From contig CP130629.1 of the NCBI GenBank assembly GCA_030644725.1, positions 3,673,501 to 3,737,500 of the forward strand: DNA of 64,000 nucleotides, given 5' to 3'. The translations under genes and the position numbers were made by a program. The notes below the pieces were generated by a model. That model saw nothing but the letters and a program-made list of their open reading frames with translations, was not told where the DNA came from and did no database searches. This stretch comes from Candidatus Electrothrix communis (lineage in GTDB: Bacteria; Desulfobacterota; Desulfobulbia; Desulfobulbales; Desulfobulbaceae). Below, in pieces: positions 46,346 through 55,768 of this stretch; within the stretch, counting starts at the first letter, position 1; the number at the start of each line of letters is the position of its first letter.

Positions 46346-47425
46346 ATGCTGAAAAACGAACTTGATGTCACTCTGCATAAAGCAGAGAATCTGAAGGAAA
46401 AGCCGGATCAGAATCAATTAGGATTCGGCAAACATTTTACCGATCACATGCTTACCATGCGCTGGAACAAGGAGCACGGTTGGCATGATGCAGAAATCAG
46501 GCCTTACGGTAACTTCAGTCTTGATCCGGCTGCAATGGTCCTGCATTACAGCCAGGAGATCTTTGAGGGGCTCAAAGCCTACCGAGGAGCAGACGATTCT
46601 GTGCTCCTGTTCCGGCCTATGGATAACCTCAACCGCTTCAATGATTCTGCGGTGCGTATGTGCATGCCCCGTATTCCGACGGAGAAGGTGCTGCAAGCCA
46701 TGAAAGGCCTGATTTATCTGGATCGCGAGTGGATTCCCCAGACCGAAGGAGCTGCCCTGTACATCCGTCCTGCCATGATCGCCAGTGAAGCAGCTTTGGG
46801 CGTTCGTCCGGCCAATGAGTACCTGTTTTTTATCATTTGCAGCCCGGTTGGCGCCTATTATGCCGAAGGCTTCAGCCCCACCAAGATCTATGTTGAAGAC
46901 GAATACGTACGGGCTGTCCCAGGAGGGGTGGGTAATGTCAAAACCGGGGGCAATTATGCCGCCTCTATCAAGGCCCATACCACCTCCCAGAAGAAGGGTT
47001 ACACTCAGGTTTTATGGCTGGATGCGGTTGAGCGTAAATACATAGAAGAAGTGGGCACCTCGAATATCTTTTTTGTTATTAACGATGAATTAGTCACCCC
47101 GCCTCTGGGCGGTACTATCCTGCCCGGTATTACCCGCAATACGGTCTTGCAGTTGGCGGCGGATTGGGGTATTCCCACCAGTGAACGTCGGATTACCATT
47201 GATGAGGTTAGAGCGGCTGCTCAGGACGGCTCGTTGACCGAGGCCTTTGGTTCGGGCACAGCAGCGGTAATTTCACCCATTGGCGAGTTCGGATACCAGG
47301 GGGAGACCATCATGATCAATAACGGTGAAACCGGTCCGCTTGCGCAACGCTTTTTTGACGGGATTCAGCAATTGCAGCGTGGTGCGGCACCAGACTCGCA
47401 TGATTGGATTGTTCGAGTGAAATAA
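46346..47425 (+). CDS. ilvE: Branched-chain amino acid aminotransferase
   Basis: A 359-residue PLP enzyme (class IV, longer type II form). It interconverts Leu, Ile and Val with their keto acids. Visible motifs: LHYSQEIFEGLKAYRG, RPAMIASEAALGVRPANEYL, the PLP-lysine region VKTGGNYAASI, and the signature YIEEVGTSNIFFVINDELVT. It ends SGTAAVISPIGEF. It starts 15-20 bases after AAGG. It stands alone between the toxin relic and groESL. Confidence 0.92.
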   Translation: MLKNELDVTLHKAENLKEKPDQNQLGFGKHFTDHMLTMRWNKEHGWHDAEIRPYGNFSLDPAAMVLHYSQEIFEGLKAYRGADDSVLLFRPMDNLNRFNDSAVRMCMPRIPTEKVLQAMKGLIYLDREWIPQTEGAALYIRPAMIASEAALGVRPANEYLFFIICSPVGAYYAEGFSPTKIYVEDEYVRAVPGGVGNVKTGGNYAASIKAHTTSQKKGYTQVLWLDAVERKYIEEVGTSNIFFVINDELVTPPLGGTILPGITRNTVLQLAADWGIPTSERRITIDEVRAAAQDGSLTEAFGSGTAAVISPIGEFGYQGETIMINNGETGPLAQRFFDGIQQLQRGAAPDSHDWIVRVK

Positions 47426-47489
47426 GCCTCTTTTTTTCCTTCTTTTTTTATTTCAAATAATTGAGAGATAATTTTTTTTCTCTTTGTCC

Positions 47490-47517
47490 CTTGATTTTTC
47501 AAAATCCATCCCTATTG
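47490..47517 (+). promoter_or_regulatory. Sigma-32-type heat-shock promoter of groESL
   Basis: CTTGATT, a 13-base spacer and CCCTATTG resemble CTTGAAA-N13-CCCCATNT. No CIRCE element (HrcA site) is visible in the region. Confidence 0.5.
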
Positions 47518-47535
47518 TTTCTCGGATCAAAATGA

Positions 47536-47561
47536 CAGAAGCCGAATATATCCGGCTTCTG
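47536..47561. repeat. Perfect 9-bp inverted repeat upstream of groES
   Basis: CAGAAGCCG and CGGCTTCTG face each other around an 8-base loop. It lies between the presumed heat-shock promoter and groES, so it would be in the mRNA leader. No T-run follows, so it is not a normal terminator. Confidence 0.6.
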
Positions 47562-47656
47562 TTCCAGAAACCACATGAAGTCGGACAGGATGCATCAGCG
47601 TCGTCCGGCTTTGATATGAAATAAAACAACAAATCAAGTAACAGGAGGATTTATCC

Positions 47657-47947
47657 ATGAACATTCGTCCACTGAATGACCGTATTCTGGTTAAGCGACT
47701 GGAGGAAGAAACACAAACAGCAGGCGGTATCATCATTCCTGATTCTGCTAAAGAGAAACCGGCTGAAGGCGAGGTTGTCGCTGTAGGTCCGGGCAAGATG
47801 AATGATGCTGGTCAGCGTGCCGCTATGGACGTTCAGACCGGTGACCGAGTGCTGTTTTCTAAGTATGGCGGTACGGATGTGAAATTTGATGGCCAAGACT
47901 ACCTGATCATGCGCGAAGACGATATTCTCGGCGTGCTTGCAGCATAA
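47657..47947 (+). CDS. groES: Co-chaperonin GroES
   Basis: The 96-residue lid of the GroEL chamber. The opening [20 protein letters not shown] and mobile loop [15 protein letters not shown] are standard. The ATG follows ACAGGAGG. groEL lies 64 bases downstream on the same strand. Confidence 0.97.
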   Translation: MNIRPLNDRILVKRLEEETQTAGGIIIPDSAKEKPAEGEVVAVGPGKMNDAGQRAAMDVQTGDRVLFSKYGGTDVKFDGQDYLIMREDDILGVLAA

Positions 47948-48011
47948 GTTTTTTTCGGCATCAACCTGTTCTTATTCAGACGTTAAAAGATATTTAAGGA
48001 GTTAGAGTACA

Positions 48012-49673
48012 ATGTCCAAAGAATTATATTACAGCGGCAAAGCCCGCGAGGCTATGCTTACCGGTGTAAATTGCCTGGCCGATGCAGTAAAAGTTACCCT
48101 CGGACCTAAGGGCCGTAATGTTCTGATTGAAAAATCTTTCGGCGCGCCGGTTATCACCAAAGACGGTGTGACTGTTGCTAAAGAGATTGATATCAAAGAT
48201 AAGTTCCAGAACATGGGCGCTCAGATGGTGAAAGAGGTTGCTTCTAAGACCTCTGATGTTGCCGGTGACGGAACCACCACTGCAACTGTTCTGGCCCAGG
48301 CTATTTACCGTGAAGGCGCTAAGATGGTTGCTGCTGGCTCCAATCCTATGGAGATCAAGCGCGGTATCGACGCATCTGTTGCCACGGTTGTTGCTGAGCT
48401 GGCCAAGATTTCTCAGCCCACCAAAGAGCAGAGTGAGATTGCTCAGGTAGGTACCATCTCTGCCAACAACGATACCACCATCGGCAGCATCATTGCCGAG
48501 GCTATGGACAAAGTGGGCAAGGAAGGCGTTATCACCGTGGAAGAGGCAAAATCCATGGAGACCTCTTTGGACGTTGTTGAGGGTATGCAGTTTGATCGCG
48601 GCTACCTTTCTCCGTACTTTGTGACCGATCCGGATCGCATGGAAGTAAACATGGAAGATCCGTTGATCCTGATCAACGAGAAAAAGATCTCCAACATGAA
48701 GGACCTGCTGCCTATCCTTGAGGCTGTTGCCAAAATGGGCAAGCCGCTGTTCATCATTGCAGAAGATGTTGATGGCGAAGCACTGGCTACTCTGGTTGTC
48801 AACAAGCTGCGCGGTACCCTGAACATCGCTGCTGTTAAGGCTCCGGGTTTTGGTGATCGTCGTAAGGCTATGCTGGAAGATATCGCCATCCTCACTGGTG
48901 GACAGGTTATCACCGAAGATCTGGGTATCAAGCTGGAGAACATCACAGTTAACGATCTCGGAACCGCCAAGCGTATTGTTGTTGATAAAGACAACACCAC
49001 CGTTATTGACGGTGCTGGTGATAAAGAAAAATTGGCTGCACGGGTTAAACAGATCCGTACCCAGGCTGAGGATTCTTCCTCAGACTATGATCGTGAGAAG
49101 CTCCAGGAGCGTCTGGCTAAGCTGATTGGCGGTGTTGCTGTCATCAATGTCGGTGCTGCCACCGAGATTGAGATGAAAGAGAAAAAAGCCCGTGTTGAGG
49201 ATGCACTCAACGCTACTCGCGCTGCTGTTGAAGAGGGCGTTGTTCCTGGTGGCGGCGTAGCCTTCCTGCGCTGCATCAAGGCTCTTGACGCAATGAAGCT
49301 TGAAGGTGAGCAGGATCTCGGTCGTCAGATCATCAGACGCGCTCTGGAAGAGCCTGTTCGTCAGATCGCTTCTAATTGCGGTCGTGAAGGCTCTGTTATT
49401 GTCGAGAAGGTCAAAGATCTCGAAGGCGCTTTCGGTTTCAACGCTGCCATTGAAGAGTACGGCGATCTGATCGCTGCCGGTGTTATTGATCCGACCAAGG
49501 TTACTCGTACAGCTCTGCAGAATGCAGCTTCTGTTTCTGGTATGCTGCTGACCACCGAGTGCATGATCGCTGATGAGCCGGATAAGGATGATGCCGGTGC
49601 TGCTATGGGCGGTATGCCTCCTGGTGGAATGGGCGGAATGGGCGGAATGGGCGGAATGGGCGGAATGATGTAA
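48012..49673 (+). CDS. groEL: Chaperonin GroEL
   Basis: The 553-residue chaperonin. Apical, intermediate and equatorial motifs are all standard: [22 protein letters not shown]-binding [26 protein letters not shown], and the Gly-Gly-Met C-terminal repeats ([13 protein letters not shown]). It follows groES in the usual order. Confidence 0.98.
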   Translation: MSKELYYSGKAREAMLTGVNCLADAVKVTLGPKGRNVLIEKSFGAPVITKDGVTVAKEIDIKDKFQNMGAQMVKEVASKTSDVAGDGTTTATVLAQAIYREGAKMVAAGSNPMEIKRGIDASVATVVAELAKISQPTKEQSEIAQVGTISANNDTTIGSIIAEAMDKVGKEGVITVEEAKSMETSLDVVEGMQFDRGYLSPYFVTDPDRMEVNMEDPLILINEKKISNMKDLLPILEAVAKMGKPLFIIAEDVDGEALATLVVNKLRGTLNIAAVKAPGFGDRRKAMLEDIAILTGGQVITEDLGIKLENITVNDLGTAKRIVVDKDNTTVIDGAGDKEKLAARVKQIRTQAEDSSSDYDREKLQERLAKLIGGVAVINVGAATEIEMKEKKARVEDALNATRAAVEEGVVPGGGVAFLRCIKALDAMKLEGEQDLGRQIIRRALEEPVRQIASNCGREGSVIVEKVKDLEGAFGFNAAIEEYGDLIAAGVIDPTKVTRTALQNAASVSGMLLTTECMIADEPDKDDAGAAMGGMPPGGMGGMGGMGGMGGMM

Positions 49674-49723
49674 GCCCTTTTTTCCGACTTGTTCGACCAG
49701 CCCGTAGAAGGTTTATGGGCTCA

Positions 49724-49757
49724 GCGGCATTACCCGCTTGGGTAATGCCGCCTTGTT
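49724..49757 (+). terminator. Terminator of groESL
   Basis: GGCATTACCC and GGGTAATGCC around GCTT form a 10-pair hairpin followed by TTGTTTT. Confidence 0.85.
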
Positions 49758-49791
49758 TTACGCATTATTTTTCACGAATAGTATTTTTTGC

Positions 49792-49820
49792 TTGACAAAT
49801 AGAAGAAAATAAGGCAATAT
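49792..49820 (+). promoter_or_regulatory. tRNA promoter
   Basis: TTGACA, a 17-base spacer and CAATAT lie 34 bases upstream of the tRNA. Confidence 0.75.
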
Positions 49821-49853
49821 ATCCTGCCTGAAACGATATGCATTTGCATGTTC

Positions 49854-49930
49854 GGCGATGTAGCTCAGCTGGTTAGAGCGCACGGCTCATATCCGTGGTG
49901 CCCGGGGTTCAAGTCCCTGCATCGCCACCA
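49854..49930 (+). tRNA. tRNA with CAU anticodon (Met, possibly Ile2)
   Basis: The 77-base gene folds as a full cloverleaf: acceptor arms GGCGATG/CATCGCC, D-arm GCTC...GAGC, anticodon stem CACGG/CCGTG around CTCATAT, T-arm CGGGG/CCCTG with TTCAAGT, and an encoded CCA. CAU is read as elongator methionine. tRNA-Ile with lysidine-modified CAU has the same anticodon, so the identity is not certain. A promoter and terminator flank it. Confidence 0.93.
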
Positions 49931-49962
49931 CAAAACAATCCGGTAAAGTCCGGTTTATAATA

Positions 49963-50002
49963 TAACCCCGATTCCTGACGAGGAATTCGGGGTTCTTTTT
50001 TT
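49963..50002 (+). terminator. Terminator after the tRNA
   Basis: AACCCCGATTCCT and AGGAATTCGGGGTT around GACG, followed by TCTTTTTTT. Confidence 0.88.
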
Positions 50003-50423
50003 CTGTGTTGTTAGTGCCCGCTGCTTACCTCCCTGTTCCCCTCATCGCTTATTTCGAGCAAGAATATGACGCCTGGTTGGTTAGTCATGGCTAGATTATT
50101 ATGGCCAAGCCAAGTTTGCAGATTAATCAGTCGCGATACAGTCAACCCTTAATTTTTAGATTTTACATAGTACTCAGAGATTAGCCAAAAAATGATACCT
50201 CCCCCCATTGTCCGGCACAGGCCCCTTGCATACTGAAACGACAGGGGGATGGCAAATTGGCAAGTTATTTCTTGCAAGCTTTCTGAGTAAAATTTTTTTT
50301 ACCTTGTTTTACTTCGTATTATTTTTTATACTTTATATATAGAGTGATAAAAAAAGACAAGGTGATAAAAAAATACAGAATTTACTTTATTAAGGCTGGC
50401 CATATCAAAGGAGGGGCTTCACG
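50003..50423. other. AT-rich intergenic region
   Basis: About 420 bases without a supported gene, strongly AT-rich after 50280. It contains two copies of GTGATAAAAAAA near 50345 and 50363, within about 80 bases of the next start. Confidence 0.4.
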
Positions 50424-50618
50424 ATGACTGCATATATTCAAAAATTATACGCTTTCGAAAGATCCATTCAACTTATTGAAAAAGCTGCCCAGGATAATTC
50501 TTTTTTTGTTTCCGACGAATCATTTCAAGCGCTTTATAATACATATGAAAAGTTGATAGAGATGTGCCCTGCTTCTGATGAATCGAGAATCAATGGTTTT
50601 TTGGCCCTGGAAATATGA
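50424..50618 (+). CDS. Small hypothetical protein
   Basis: A 64-residue acidic helical protein (SIQLIEKAAQDNSFFVSDES, ESFQALYNTYEKLIEMCPAS) of unknown family. A strong AAGGAGG at 10 bases supports the start. Its stop codon lies inside a perfect 30-base palindrome. Confidence 0.65.
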   Translation: MTAYIQKLYAFERSIQLIEKAAQDNSFFVSDESFQALYNTYEKLIEMCPASDESRINGFLALEI

Positions 50619-50640
50619 TCATGTATACATGATCATATTT
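50611..50640. repeat. Perfect 30-bp palindrome spanning a stop codon
   Basis: AAATATGATCATGTA and TACATGATCATATTT meet with no spacer. The TGA of the small gene (50616-50618) lies within the left arm. AT-rich, with GATC twice. Confidence 0.85.
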
Positions 50641-50664
50641 CTGTGAAGTTTTTTTCGTCATCTC

Positions 50665-50700
50665 ACCGGGCGCGTGCAAAGCACGTGACTCGGTTTTTCT
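50665..50700 (+). terminator. Hairpin terminator related to the one at 27.9 kb
   Basis: CCGGGCGCGTGC, AAA and GCACGTGACTCGG pair, followed by TTTTTCTTT. Base order is closely similar to the hairpin at 27897-27930. Confidence 0.7.
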
Positions 50701-50760
50701 TTGCCCTGGCTCTGGGATTCGAACCCGCTACCCCTGACCTGTAACCCGTATTACTGCGCT
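50701..50760 (-). other. tRNA-like 3' fragment, second copy
   Basis: Minus strand ACGGGTTACAGGTCAGGGGT followed by GCGGGTTCGAATCCC and AGAGCCAGGGC. It shares about 35 bases with the fragment at 29902-29962. No anticodon stem or acceptor pairing completes a tRNA. Confidence 0.45.
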
Positions 50761-50777
50761 GTGTAATTTTACTGTTA

Positions 50778-51017
50778 TTATCTCGGGAATTCTCCGTACT
50801 CATCCCATCCGTGACATTGCTTCCTGTATCCTACAGAGCGGTCAGCTTCGACAGGGGCGACATAAAATTCTTTGAATTCATCAGGATTAGAGCCGTTTGT
50901 ATGCATAATGTTAACAGCCTTGTTAAATGCGTCTATAGAATTTTCACCCTCTATTACGCAGTGAAGTCTACTATGAGAGCAGCGTAGTTTTTTATAATAT
51001 AGAGCAAACCTTTTCAT
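50778..51017 (-). CDS. Small hypothetical protein
   Basis: A 79-residue protein-like frame (MKRFALYYKKLRCSHSRLHC, then an acidic helical part and a C-terminal PVEADRSVGYRKQCHGWDEY). There is no known family. Codon and residue usage look protein-like, but there is no clear Shine-Dalgarno. It lies next to the tRNA-like fragment, so it may be part of an accessory insertion. Confidence 0.45.
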   Translation of the reverse strand: MKRFALYYKKLRCSHSRLHCVIEGENSIDAFNKAVNIMHTNGSNPDEFKEFYVAPVEADRSVGYRKQCHGWDEYGEFPR

Positions 51018-51285
51018 TATTAATTCAGATTGTTATGTTGGATATCATATTACGTTCTGTTTCTCTGGCTCACTGAAATTCCAAGCCAGCTTTGATGGCT
51101 CATAGTATATGAGCAGTACCCTTCTTTCGTTATACATGAGAATATTCAGTGAGAGCAACTTGTTGTAGCTTATTGGGTTACGCAATGACCTTTTTTTTTC
51201 GAATTATTACGAGACAAGAGATGCTGAGAGACAGAGAACGAGTGAAATCCAAAGGGGATTCATCAGGAATTCAGCAGAGAATAAT

Positions 51286-51825
51286 TCATCTTTTTCTGAA
51301 AAGATACGCCGCAAAGACCCCGCCCACTGCCCCGAAGAGATGCCCCTCCCACGAGATGAAACCGTGGAAAGGAAGCATGCCGCCGAGCATGCTGAGCCCA
51401 TAGATCAATGCAACAACGATAGAGACGATAACCGGGACGAGTTCTCTTTTCAGTAAACCATAGCTGATTAGGAAGGCTGCTAGTCCATAAATGAGCATAC
51501 TGGCCCCGATATGATTGGCTGAGCGGGCCAAGAGCCAGACCAGGAGGCCACCGCAGCTGATGATCACGATGAGGACGTCGAAAAAGATTTTTCGGTAAAA
51601 CAGGGTCAGAAGCAGACTTAGGATAAAGAGGGGAACCGTGTTGCTGACAAGATGTCTGAGATTGAGGTGAAGAAAATTGGTGAGCGGGATGCCTAGTAGG
51701 CCGCCAGCCGTGCGTGGGACAATCCCGTAGGCATTGAGCCGGAGAGGGAGGATGAGATCCACAAGATAGACAGCCCAGATCGTGCAGACAAGATAAACAG
51801 GAACTGTAGCGACGCCGAGTTTCAT
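51286..51825 (-). CDS. Rhomboid-family intramembrane serine protease
   Basis: A 179-residue integral membrane protein with about six helices. The catalytic serine lies in NHIGASMLIYG (GASM instead of the commoner GASG) and the histidine in WEGHLFGAVGG. The N-terminal part has the HLNLRHLVSNTVPLFI motif of the L1-helix 2 region. I start at 51825 (MKLGVATVPVYLV) at the first helix; the frame reaches 51996 without family resemblance. Rhomboids cut transmembrane segments; the substrate is unknown. Confidence 0.82.
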   Translation of the reverse strand: MKLGVATVPVYLVCTIWAVYLVDLILPLRLNAYGIVPRTAGGLLGIPLTNFLHLNLRHLVSNTVPLFILSLLLTLFYRKIFFDVLIVIISCGGLLVWLLARSANHIGASMLIYGLAAFLISYGLLKRELVPVIVSIVVALIYGLSMLGGMLPFHGFISWEGHLFGAVGGVFAAYLFRKR

Positions 51826-52064
51826 GGTTATTCCAGAGGGGTTTGAAGGGAAGGATCTGAACAACACAGAGGAGGATAGCAGATCGCTCCCTGTTTCGCA
51901 AGAGACGAGAAAATGGGAAAGAAAGCCAATATCCGGTTGCCAATCTTTGGCAGGCGGAATAGTATAACTTGGTTTATCAACCTTTAACAAGAGCATAACG
52001 GAGCAGATCCGTTTTTATAGCAGCAGGGGCTAGTGCCCTTGCTGCTTGCCTGGAGATATATAAG

Positions 52065-52676
52065 ATGACTGAACCCACGACCGCCATTTCCCCACGAAAA
52101 AGCACCATCAATCGAGAAACCCTAGAAACAAAGATTTCTCTTCAGCTGGAGGTTGACGGCTCCGGTAAGGCCGATATCAGCACCGGCGTCGGATTTCTGG
52201 ATCATATGCTGACCCTGTTCGCAGTACATGGTTTTTTTAACCTCTCTGTGCAGGCACAAGGCGATACCCATGTCGATGACCATCATACTGTGGAAGATAT
52301 CGGCATCAGCCTTGGTCAGGCCTTTGCCCAGGCCTTGGGCGATAAAGCCGGTATCCATCGCTATGCCCATGCCTATGTGCCTATGGATGAAACCTTGGCC
52401 AGAGTCAGCCTTGACTTTTCCAACCGCCCCTTTCTCCATTACGACGTGACCATCAGAGATCAAAAGGTAGGTACCTTTGACACCGCCCTTGTCAGTGAGT
52501 TTCTGCGGGCCTTGGCCCAGCATGCCGGAATCACTCTGCATGTCGATCTTCTGCACGGTGACAATGCCCATCATATTATTGAGGCCGTGTTTAAAGCCTT
52601 GGGACGGGCTATGGGGGAGGGTGCTTCCCTGCATCAAGGCCTTGTCGGCACGCTTTCGTCCAAGGGGTCTTTGTAG
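52065..52676 (+). CDS. hisB: Imidazoleglycerol-phosphate dehydratase
   Basis: A 203-residue HisB of histidine synthesis. Metal-binding motifs GFLDHMLTLFAVHGF and DDHHTVEDIGISLGQA are present, then FNDLG-type and HIIEAVFKALGRAM with the C-terminal SLHQGLVGTLSSKGSL. No other his genes are nearby. Confidence 0.95.
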   Translation: MTEPTTAISPRKSTINRETLETKISLQLEVDGSGKADISTGVGFLDHMLTLFAVHGFFNLSVQAQGDTHVDDHHTVEDIGISLGQAFAQALGDKAGIHRYAHAYVPMDETLARVSLDFSNRPFLHYDVTIRDQKVGTFDTALVSEFLRALAQHAGITLHVDLLHGDNAHHIIEAVFKALGRAMGEGASLHQGLVGTLSSKGSL

Positions 52677-52686
52677 ATTTCTTGTC

Positions 52687-52748
52687 GGGGTGAACCGCTG
52701 TGTTCATCCTTTCATAAACGGGCAGGCACAGGGGGCTGGCCCCTACAG
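52687..52748. repeat. GTAGGGG palindromic repeat, copy 5
   Basis: The left hairpin pairs GGGTGAAC with GTTCATCC and the right one pairs GGGCAGGC with the GGCTGGCCCC end, finishing CCCTACAG. It separates hisB from the lipoprotein gene. Confidence 0.7.
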
Positions 52749-52813
52749 TCCTGCATCGAAAACCGGGATTTTATTTCAGGGGGAAATCCTTGATTATTAT
52801 CATGGGGGAACAA

Positions 52814-53467
52814 ATGATTGCGAAAAAAAGCAGTATCAAAGGGATTGCCTTGGCAGGGATACTTGCCCTGTCGTTTTTGAGTAGCGGATGCAGCAAAAAG
52901 AATCTGAAAAGCACGGCACAACCACCTGATTTTGCCGTCAGCTGTGTTGCTGTTGCTCCGGTAACCAGTGGTGTGCCCTTGGGCAGTGAATTGCTTTCTC
53001 AAATAGAGAAAAAAGAATTGGAAGACGGGCAGTACTACCTCAATAAATTTTTGAAAAAACATTTTCTCAGCAGGCAGGATGTACGGCTCTTCAGCGATGG
53101 ACAGCTTGGGGACAGGGAGGACTCGGCAGCACCTTCCCTGGAACGGGCCAGGAAGTTTGCTGGCAAGCTCAGCTGTAACGCCGTGCTGGAAACCACCTTG
53201 CACCGCTATAAAGAACGGGTCGGCGGTAATATGACCGCCAAAGAGCCTGCCTCTGTCGCCTTTGAGTATCGCCTGTTAGCCATGCCCGACGGAGAGGTGC
53301 TCTGCCTGGAGAGCTTTGATGCGGAGCAAAAATCCCTGATGGAGAATCTCTTGGGGTTTCGAGAGGGTACAGGCGGGTCCCTGACCTGGCTTAGCGCAAA
53401 GGAATTTATGTCAAAGGGATTGCGCAATAGGCTGGGAAAATGCTCCTATCTTGCGGAAGAGAAATAA
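52814..53467 (+). CDS. Lipoprotein of unknown function
   Basis: A 217-residue probable lipoprotein: the signal peptide (IALAGILALSFLSSGC) ends in a lipobox LSSGC. The mature part has an RARKFAGKLSCNAVLETTLH stretch and a beta-rich region, and shows a distant look of the periplasmic GNA1162 / DUF799-like component proteins, which I would not assert. The start at 52814 (MIAKKSSIKG) is preferred over 52790 because of GGGGGAA. It precedes the TtcA-like gene by 10 bases and may be cotranscribed. Confidence 0.65.
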   Translation: MIAKKSSIKGIALAGILALSFLSSGCSKKNLKSTAQPPDFAVSCVAVAPVTSGVPLGSELLSQIEKKELEDGQYYLNKFLKKHFLSRQDVRLFSDGQLGDREDSAAPSLERARKFAGKLSCNAVLETTLHRYKERVGGNMTAKEPASVAFEYRLLAMPDGEVLCLESFDAEQKSLMENLLGFREGTGGSLTWLSAKEFMSKGLRNRLGKCSYLAEEK

Positions 53468-53477
53468 TATTTCACCC

Positions 53478-54257
53478 ATGAAGAGCGTCCTGACTGCCGG
53501 AGAAAATCGGCGCATTGCCAAGGCCATGTTGGATTATTCCATGCTGGCTGATGGGGATAAGGTTTTGATTGCCGTCTCCGGCGGTATTGACTCACTGGTC
53601 CTGGCTTGGGTGCTTCATAACTGGCGGAGGAAGGCACCGATTAATTACGAGGTGCAGCCCGTGTATGTGGACATGCGTCCACCGGGAGCGTCGAAATCTG
53701 AAACAGGGGAACGGGCTGGTGTCATCAGCGAGCGACTTGCTGCTCTGGAACTCTCCTGCCAGGTTTTGCCTGCGGAACTGCCCACGCTACCAGGCGCACA
53801 ACAGAGCGAAGCAGGAACTGAGACCACCGGCATTTGCTTCCAATGTGCCCGTAACCGGCGGCGTCTCCTCTTTGATCATGCCCGTGAACAAGGCGCTCAA
53901 GCGATCGCCTTGGGACATCACCGGGACGATATCGTGGAAACCTTTTTTATCAATCTCACCTGTAGCGGCAATATCAGCACCATGCGTCCTAAACAGGTGC
54001 TGTTTTCGGGCAGGCTTGCGCTGATCCGGCCGCTGGCCTATCTGGTCAAAGAGGAGATCAGGGGTATCGGAAAGCGGCTGGGAATGGACCCGGTGGCCTC
54101 TGATTGTCCCGTATCGGAGAAGACCCGGCGGAAGGATATCCGAGGCCTGCTGGAACAGATGTATAACCAGGTTCCTGGCAGCCGGGAGCATGTCTTTGCT
54201 GCGCTCGGCAATGTTCGCCAGGATTATCTTCTCCTTCAAGACCCATCAAAGCATTAA
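53478..54257 (+). CDS. TtcA-like PP-loop ATPase (tRNA 2-thiolation type)
   Basis: A 259-residue ATP-pyrophosphatase. PP-loop VLIAVSGGIDSLVLAW (near residue 40), a CFQCARNRRR pair of cysteines (near residue 115), and GHHRDDIVETFFINLTCSG are the TtcA pattern: thiolation of tRNA cytidine-32 with a [4Fe-4S] cluster. The third cluster cysteine may be in SDCPVSEKTRR. It overlaps nothing, but the next gene follows after 10 bases. Could alternatively be another PP-loop thiolase of the TtcA/TtuA group. Confidence 0.82.
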   Translation: MKSVLTAGENRRIAKAMLDYSMLADGDKVLIAVSGGIDSLVLAWVLHNWRRKAPINYEVQPVYVDMRPPGASKSETGERAGVISERLAALELSCQVLPAELPTLPGAQQSEAGTETTGICFQCARNRRRLLFDHAREQGAQAIALGHHRDDIVETFFINLTCSGNISTMRPKQVLFSGRLALIRPLAYLVKEEIRGIGKRLGMDPVASDCPVSEKTRRKDIRGLLEQMYNQVPGSREHVFAALGNVRQDYLLLQDPSKH

Positions 54258-54267
54258 CAGGAGCCCC

Positions 54268-55155
54268 ATGCGAACCACTCTTGACTGCCTTGTCTGTTTT
54301 ATGCGCCAAGCCAAGTCCACTGGCTTATTGGCCACTGATAACCCGGTCCTGCAACGACAGCTCCTTGATGGCGCAGGGCGATATATGGAGCAGGTGGATA
54401 CGGAGCTCTCTCCGCCTGAAAATGCTGTGGGGCTCTACGCTCTCTTTGCGGATATTTTAGGGAACGATGATCCCTTTTCCCATGTTAAGCAGGAGGGGAA
54501 TGACTTTGCCCTTTTCTTGCAGGAAAAGGTTGAGCAACGGATTCAGGCAGCTTATGACCCGTTACGGGCCGCAGTTCGGGTAGCAATCGCCGGTAATATT
54601 ATTGACTACGGGGCATTGCATAGTTTTGATGCCGCAGCGACCATGCAGGAGTGCTTTGACCGAGAATTTGTTCTGGACGATTATCCTGTCTTGCTTGAGG
54701 CCCTGCAAGGTAAGCCCAAGGTGCTCTATCTTTGCGATAACTGCGGTGAGATTGTTTTTGATGGTCTGCTGATCAAGGAGATGAACAGGTTGGGTTGTCA
54801 GGTGACGGCTGCGGTGCGGGAGTCCCCTATCATCAACGATGCTACAGTCGAAGATGCCCAATCATGTGGTTTAGATAGGATCTGTTCGGTGATCAGCAAT
54901 GGAACTCGTTGTCCGGGTACTCCGTTGGAGTCCTGTAGTGAGGAATTCAAGGAGCATTTCCAGGCGGCGGACCTGATTATCAGTAAAGGGATGGGTAATT
55001 TTGAGACCTTGTCCGAGGTATCGGCCCCGATTTTTTTCCTTTTTACCGTGAAATGCAAGCAGGTAGCTCGGCATCTCACTGAGCGCCAAGGGTTTGAGCC
55101 TGGTTTCTTAAAAGGGGTTGGTGAGATGGTTTTATTGCGGCAGAAAGAGGTGTAG
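54268..55155 (+). CDS. DUF89 (ARMT1-like) protein
   Basis: A 295-residue DUF89 protein, a family that includes damage-control phosphatases and was linked in bacteria to pantothenate and metal-dependent hydrolysis. The N-terminus has CLVCFMRQA. The core has VLYLCDNCGEIVFDGLLIKE, VRESPIINDATVEDA and the late DLIISKGMGNFETLSE. It starts at 54268 behind ACAGGAG; a longer frame from 54190 is rejected because it overlaps the TtcA-like gene. It lies in a two-gene unit with that gene. Confidence 0.85.
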   Translation: MRTTLDCLVCFMRQAKSTGLLATDNPVLQRQLLDGAGRYMEQVDTELSPPENAVGLYALFADILGNDDPFSHVKQEGNDFALFLQEKVEQRIQAAYDPLRAAVRVAIAGNIIDYGALHSFDAAATMQECFDREFVLDDYPVLLEALQGKPKVLYLCDNCGEIVFDGLLIKEMNRLGCQVTAAVRESPIINDATVEDAQSCGLDRICSVISNGTRCPGTPLESCSEEFKEHFQAADLIISKGMGNFETLSEVSAPIFFLFTVKCKQVARHLTERQGFEPGFLKGVGEMVLLRQKEV

Positions 55156-55242
55156 AGAGTGGGCTCCGCCCACCCAGGTAACAGGGGGCAGAACCCTATA
55201 TTTTTCTATTTTACCCCCTGAGCATAACATCCGAATTCTTGG

Positions 55243-55677
55243 TTACGCCGGGACCCCTGTCTCTGTCATCGGATCAAAAGAGATCTTCATGGCGCGGACC
55301 GGGCAGCCAGCCACACAGAGGCCGCAGGCCGTACATTTTTCCGGTTCAAAGATGACGTCCATGGCCGGTCGTTGGATATACAGAGCGCCAACCGGGCACA
55401 TTCCGGTGCAGGCCCCGCATTGGAAGCATTTTTTTTCGTCTCGATGGACCTTGCCAGCAAGGCGTTCCGACTTAACACCGAGGCTTTTTAGATAATCAAG
55501 GGCATCAGCGACTTTCTCTTTGGGGCCCTTGAGTTCCACCACCATGATGCCATCGCGCTGGGGGCGAATATCCGCTTTCAGGATATTAAATTCCACGGCA
55601 TAGCGTTGAACCAAATGATAGATAATGGGCTGATTCGAAGTGTCTTTCGGGTAACGGAGAAGGTATATTCTGGTCAT
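55243..55677 (-). CDS. NIL-domain ferredoxin
   Basis: A 144-residue protein: an NIL domain (about residues 1-75, resembling the substrate-binding tail of MetN) fused to two [4Fe-4S] motifs (CFQCGACTGMCPVGAL and CTACGLCVAGCPVRAM). This type appears in many anaerobes and methanogens, where it has been tied to sulfur or homocysteine metabolism; its role here is not known. It stands alone on the minus strand. Confidence 0.88.
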   Translation of the reverse strand: MTRIYLLRYPKDTSNQPIIYHLVQRYAVEFNILKADIRPQRDGIMVVELKGPKEKVADALDYLKSLGVKSERLAGKVHRDEKKCFQCGACTGMCPVGALYIQRPAMDVIFEPEKCTACGLCVAGCPVRAMKISFDPMTETGVPA

Positions 55678-55768
55678 TGTATCGGGTCGGATTGTTGAAG
55701 GTTCAGGAGTTCCTGCGCAACTCCAAGGCTTCTCTCCAGCCCTCGGGGGCCGGATTGTTTATGTGAGA

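Noticed and set aside
49854-49930. tRNA-Ile2 identity
   Set aside because: CAU alone cannot separate it from elongator Met; Met is the more common reading, so kept as Met with a note.
50196-50238. Sigma-54-like GGCAC...TTGCA near 50215-50232
   Set aside because: Spacing between the -24 and -12 elements is two bases too long and no following gene is close enough.
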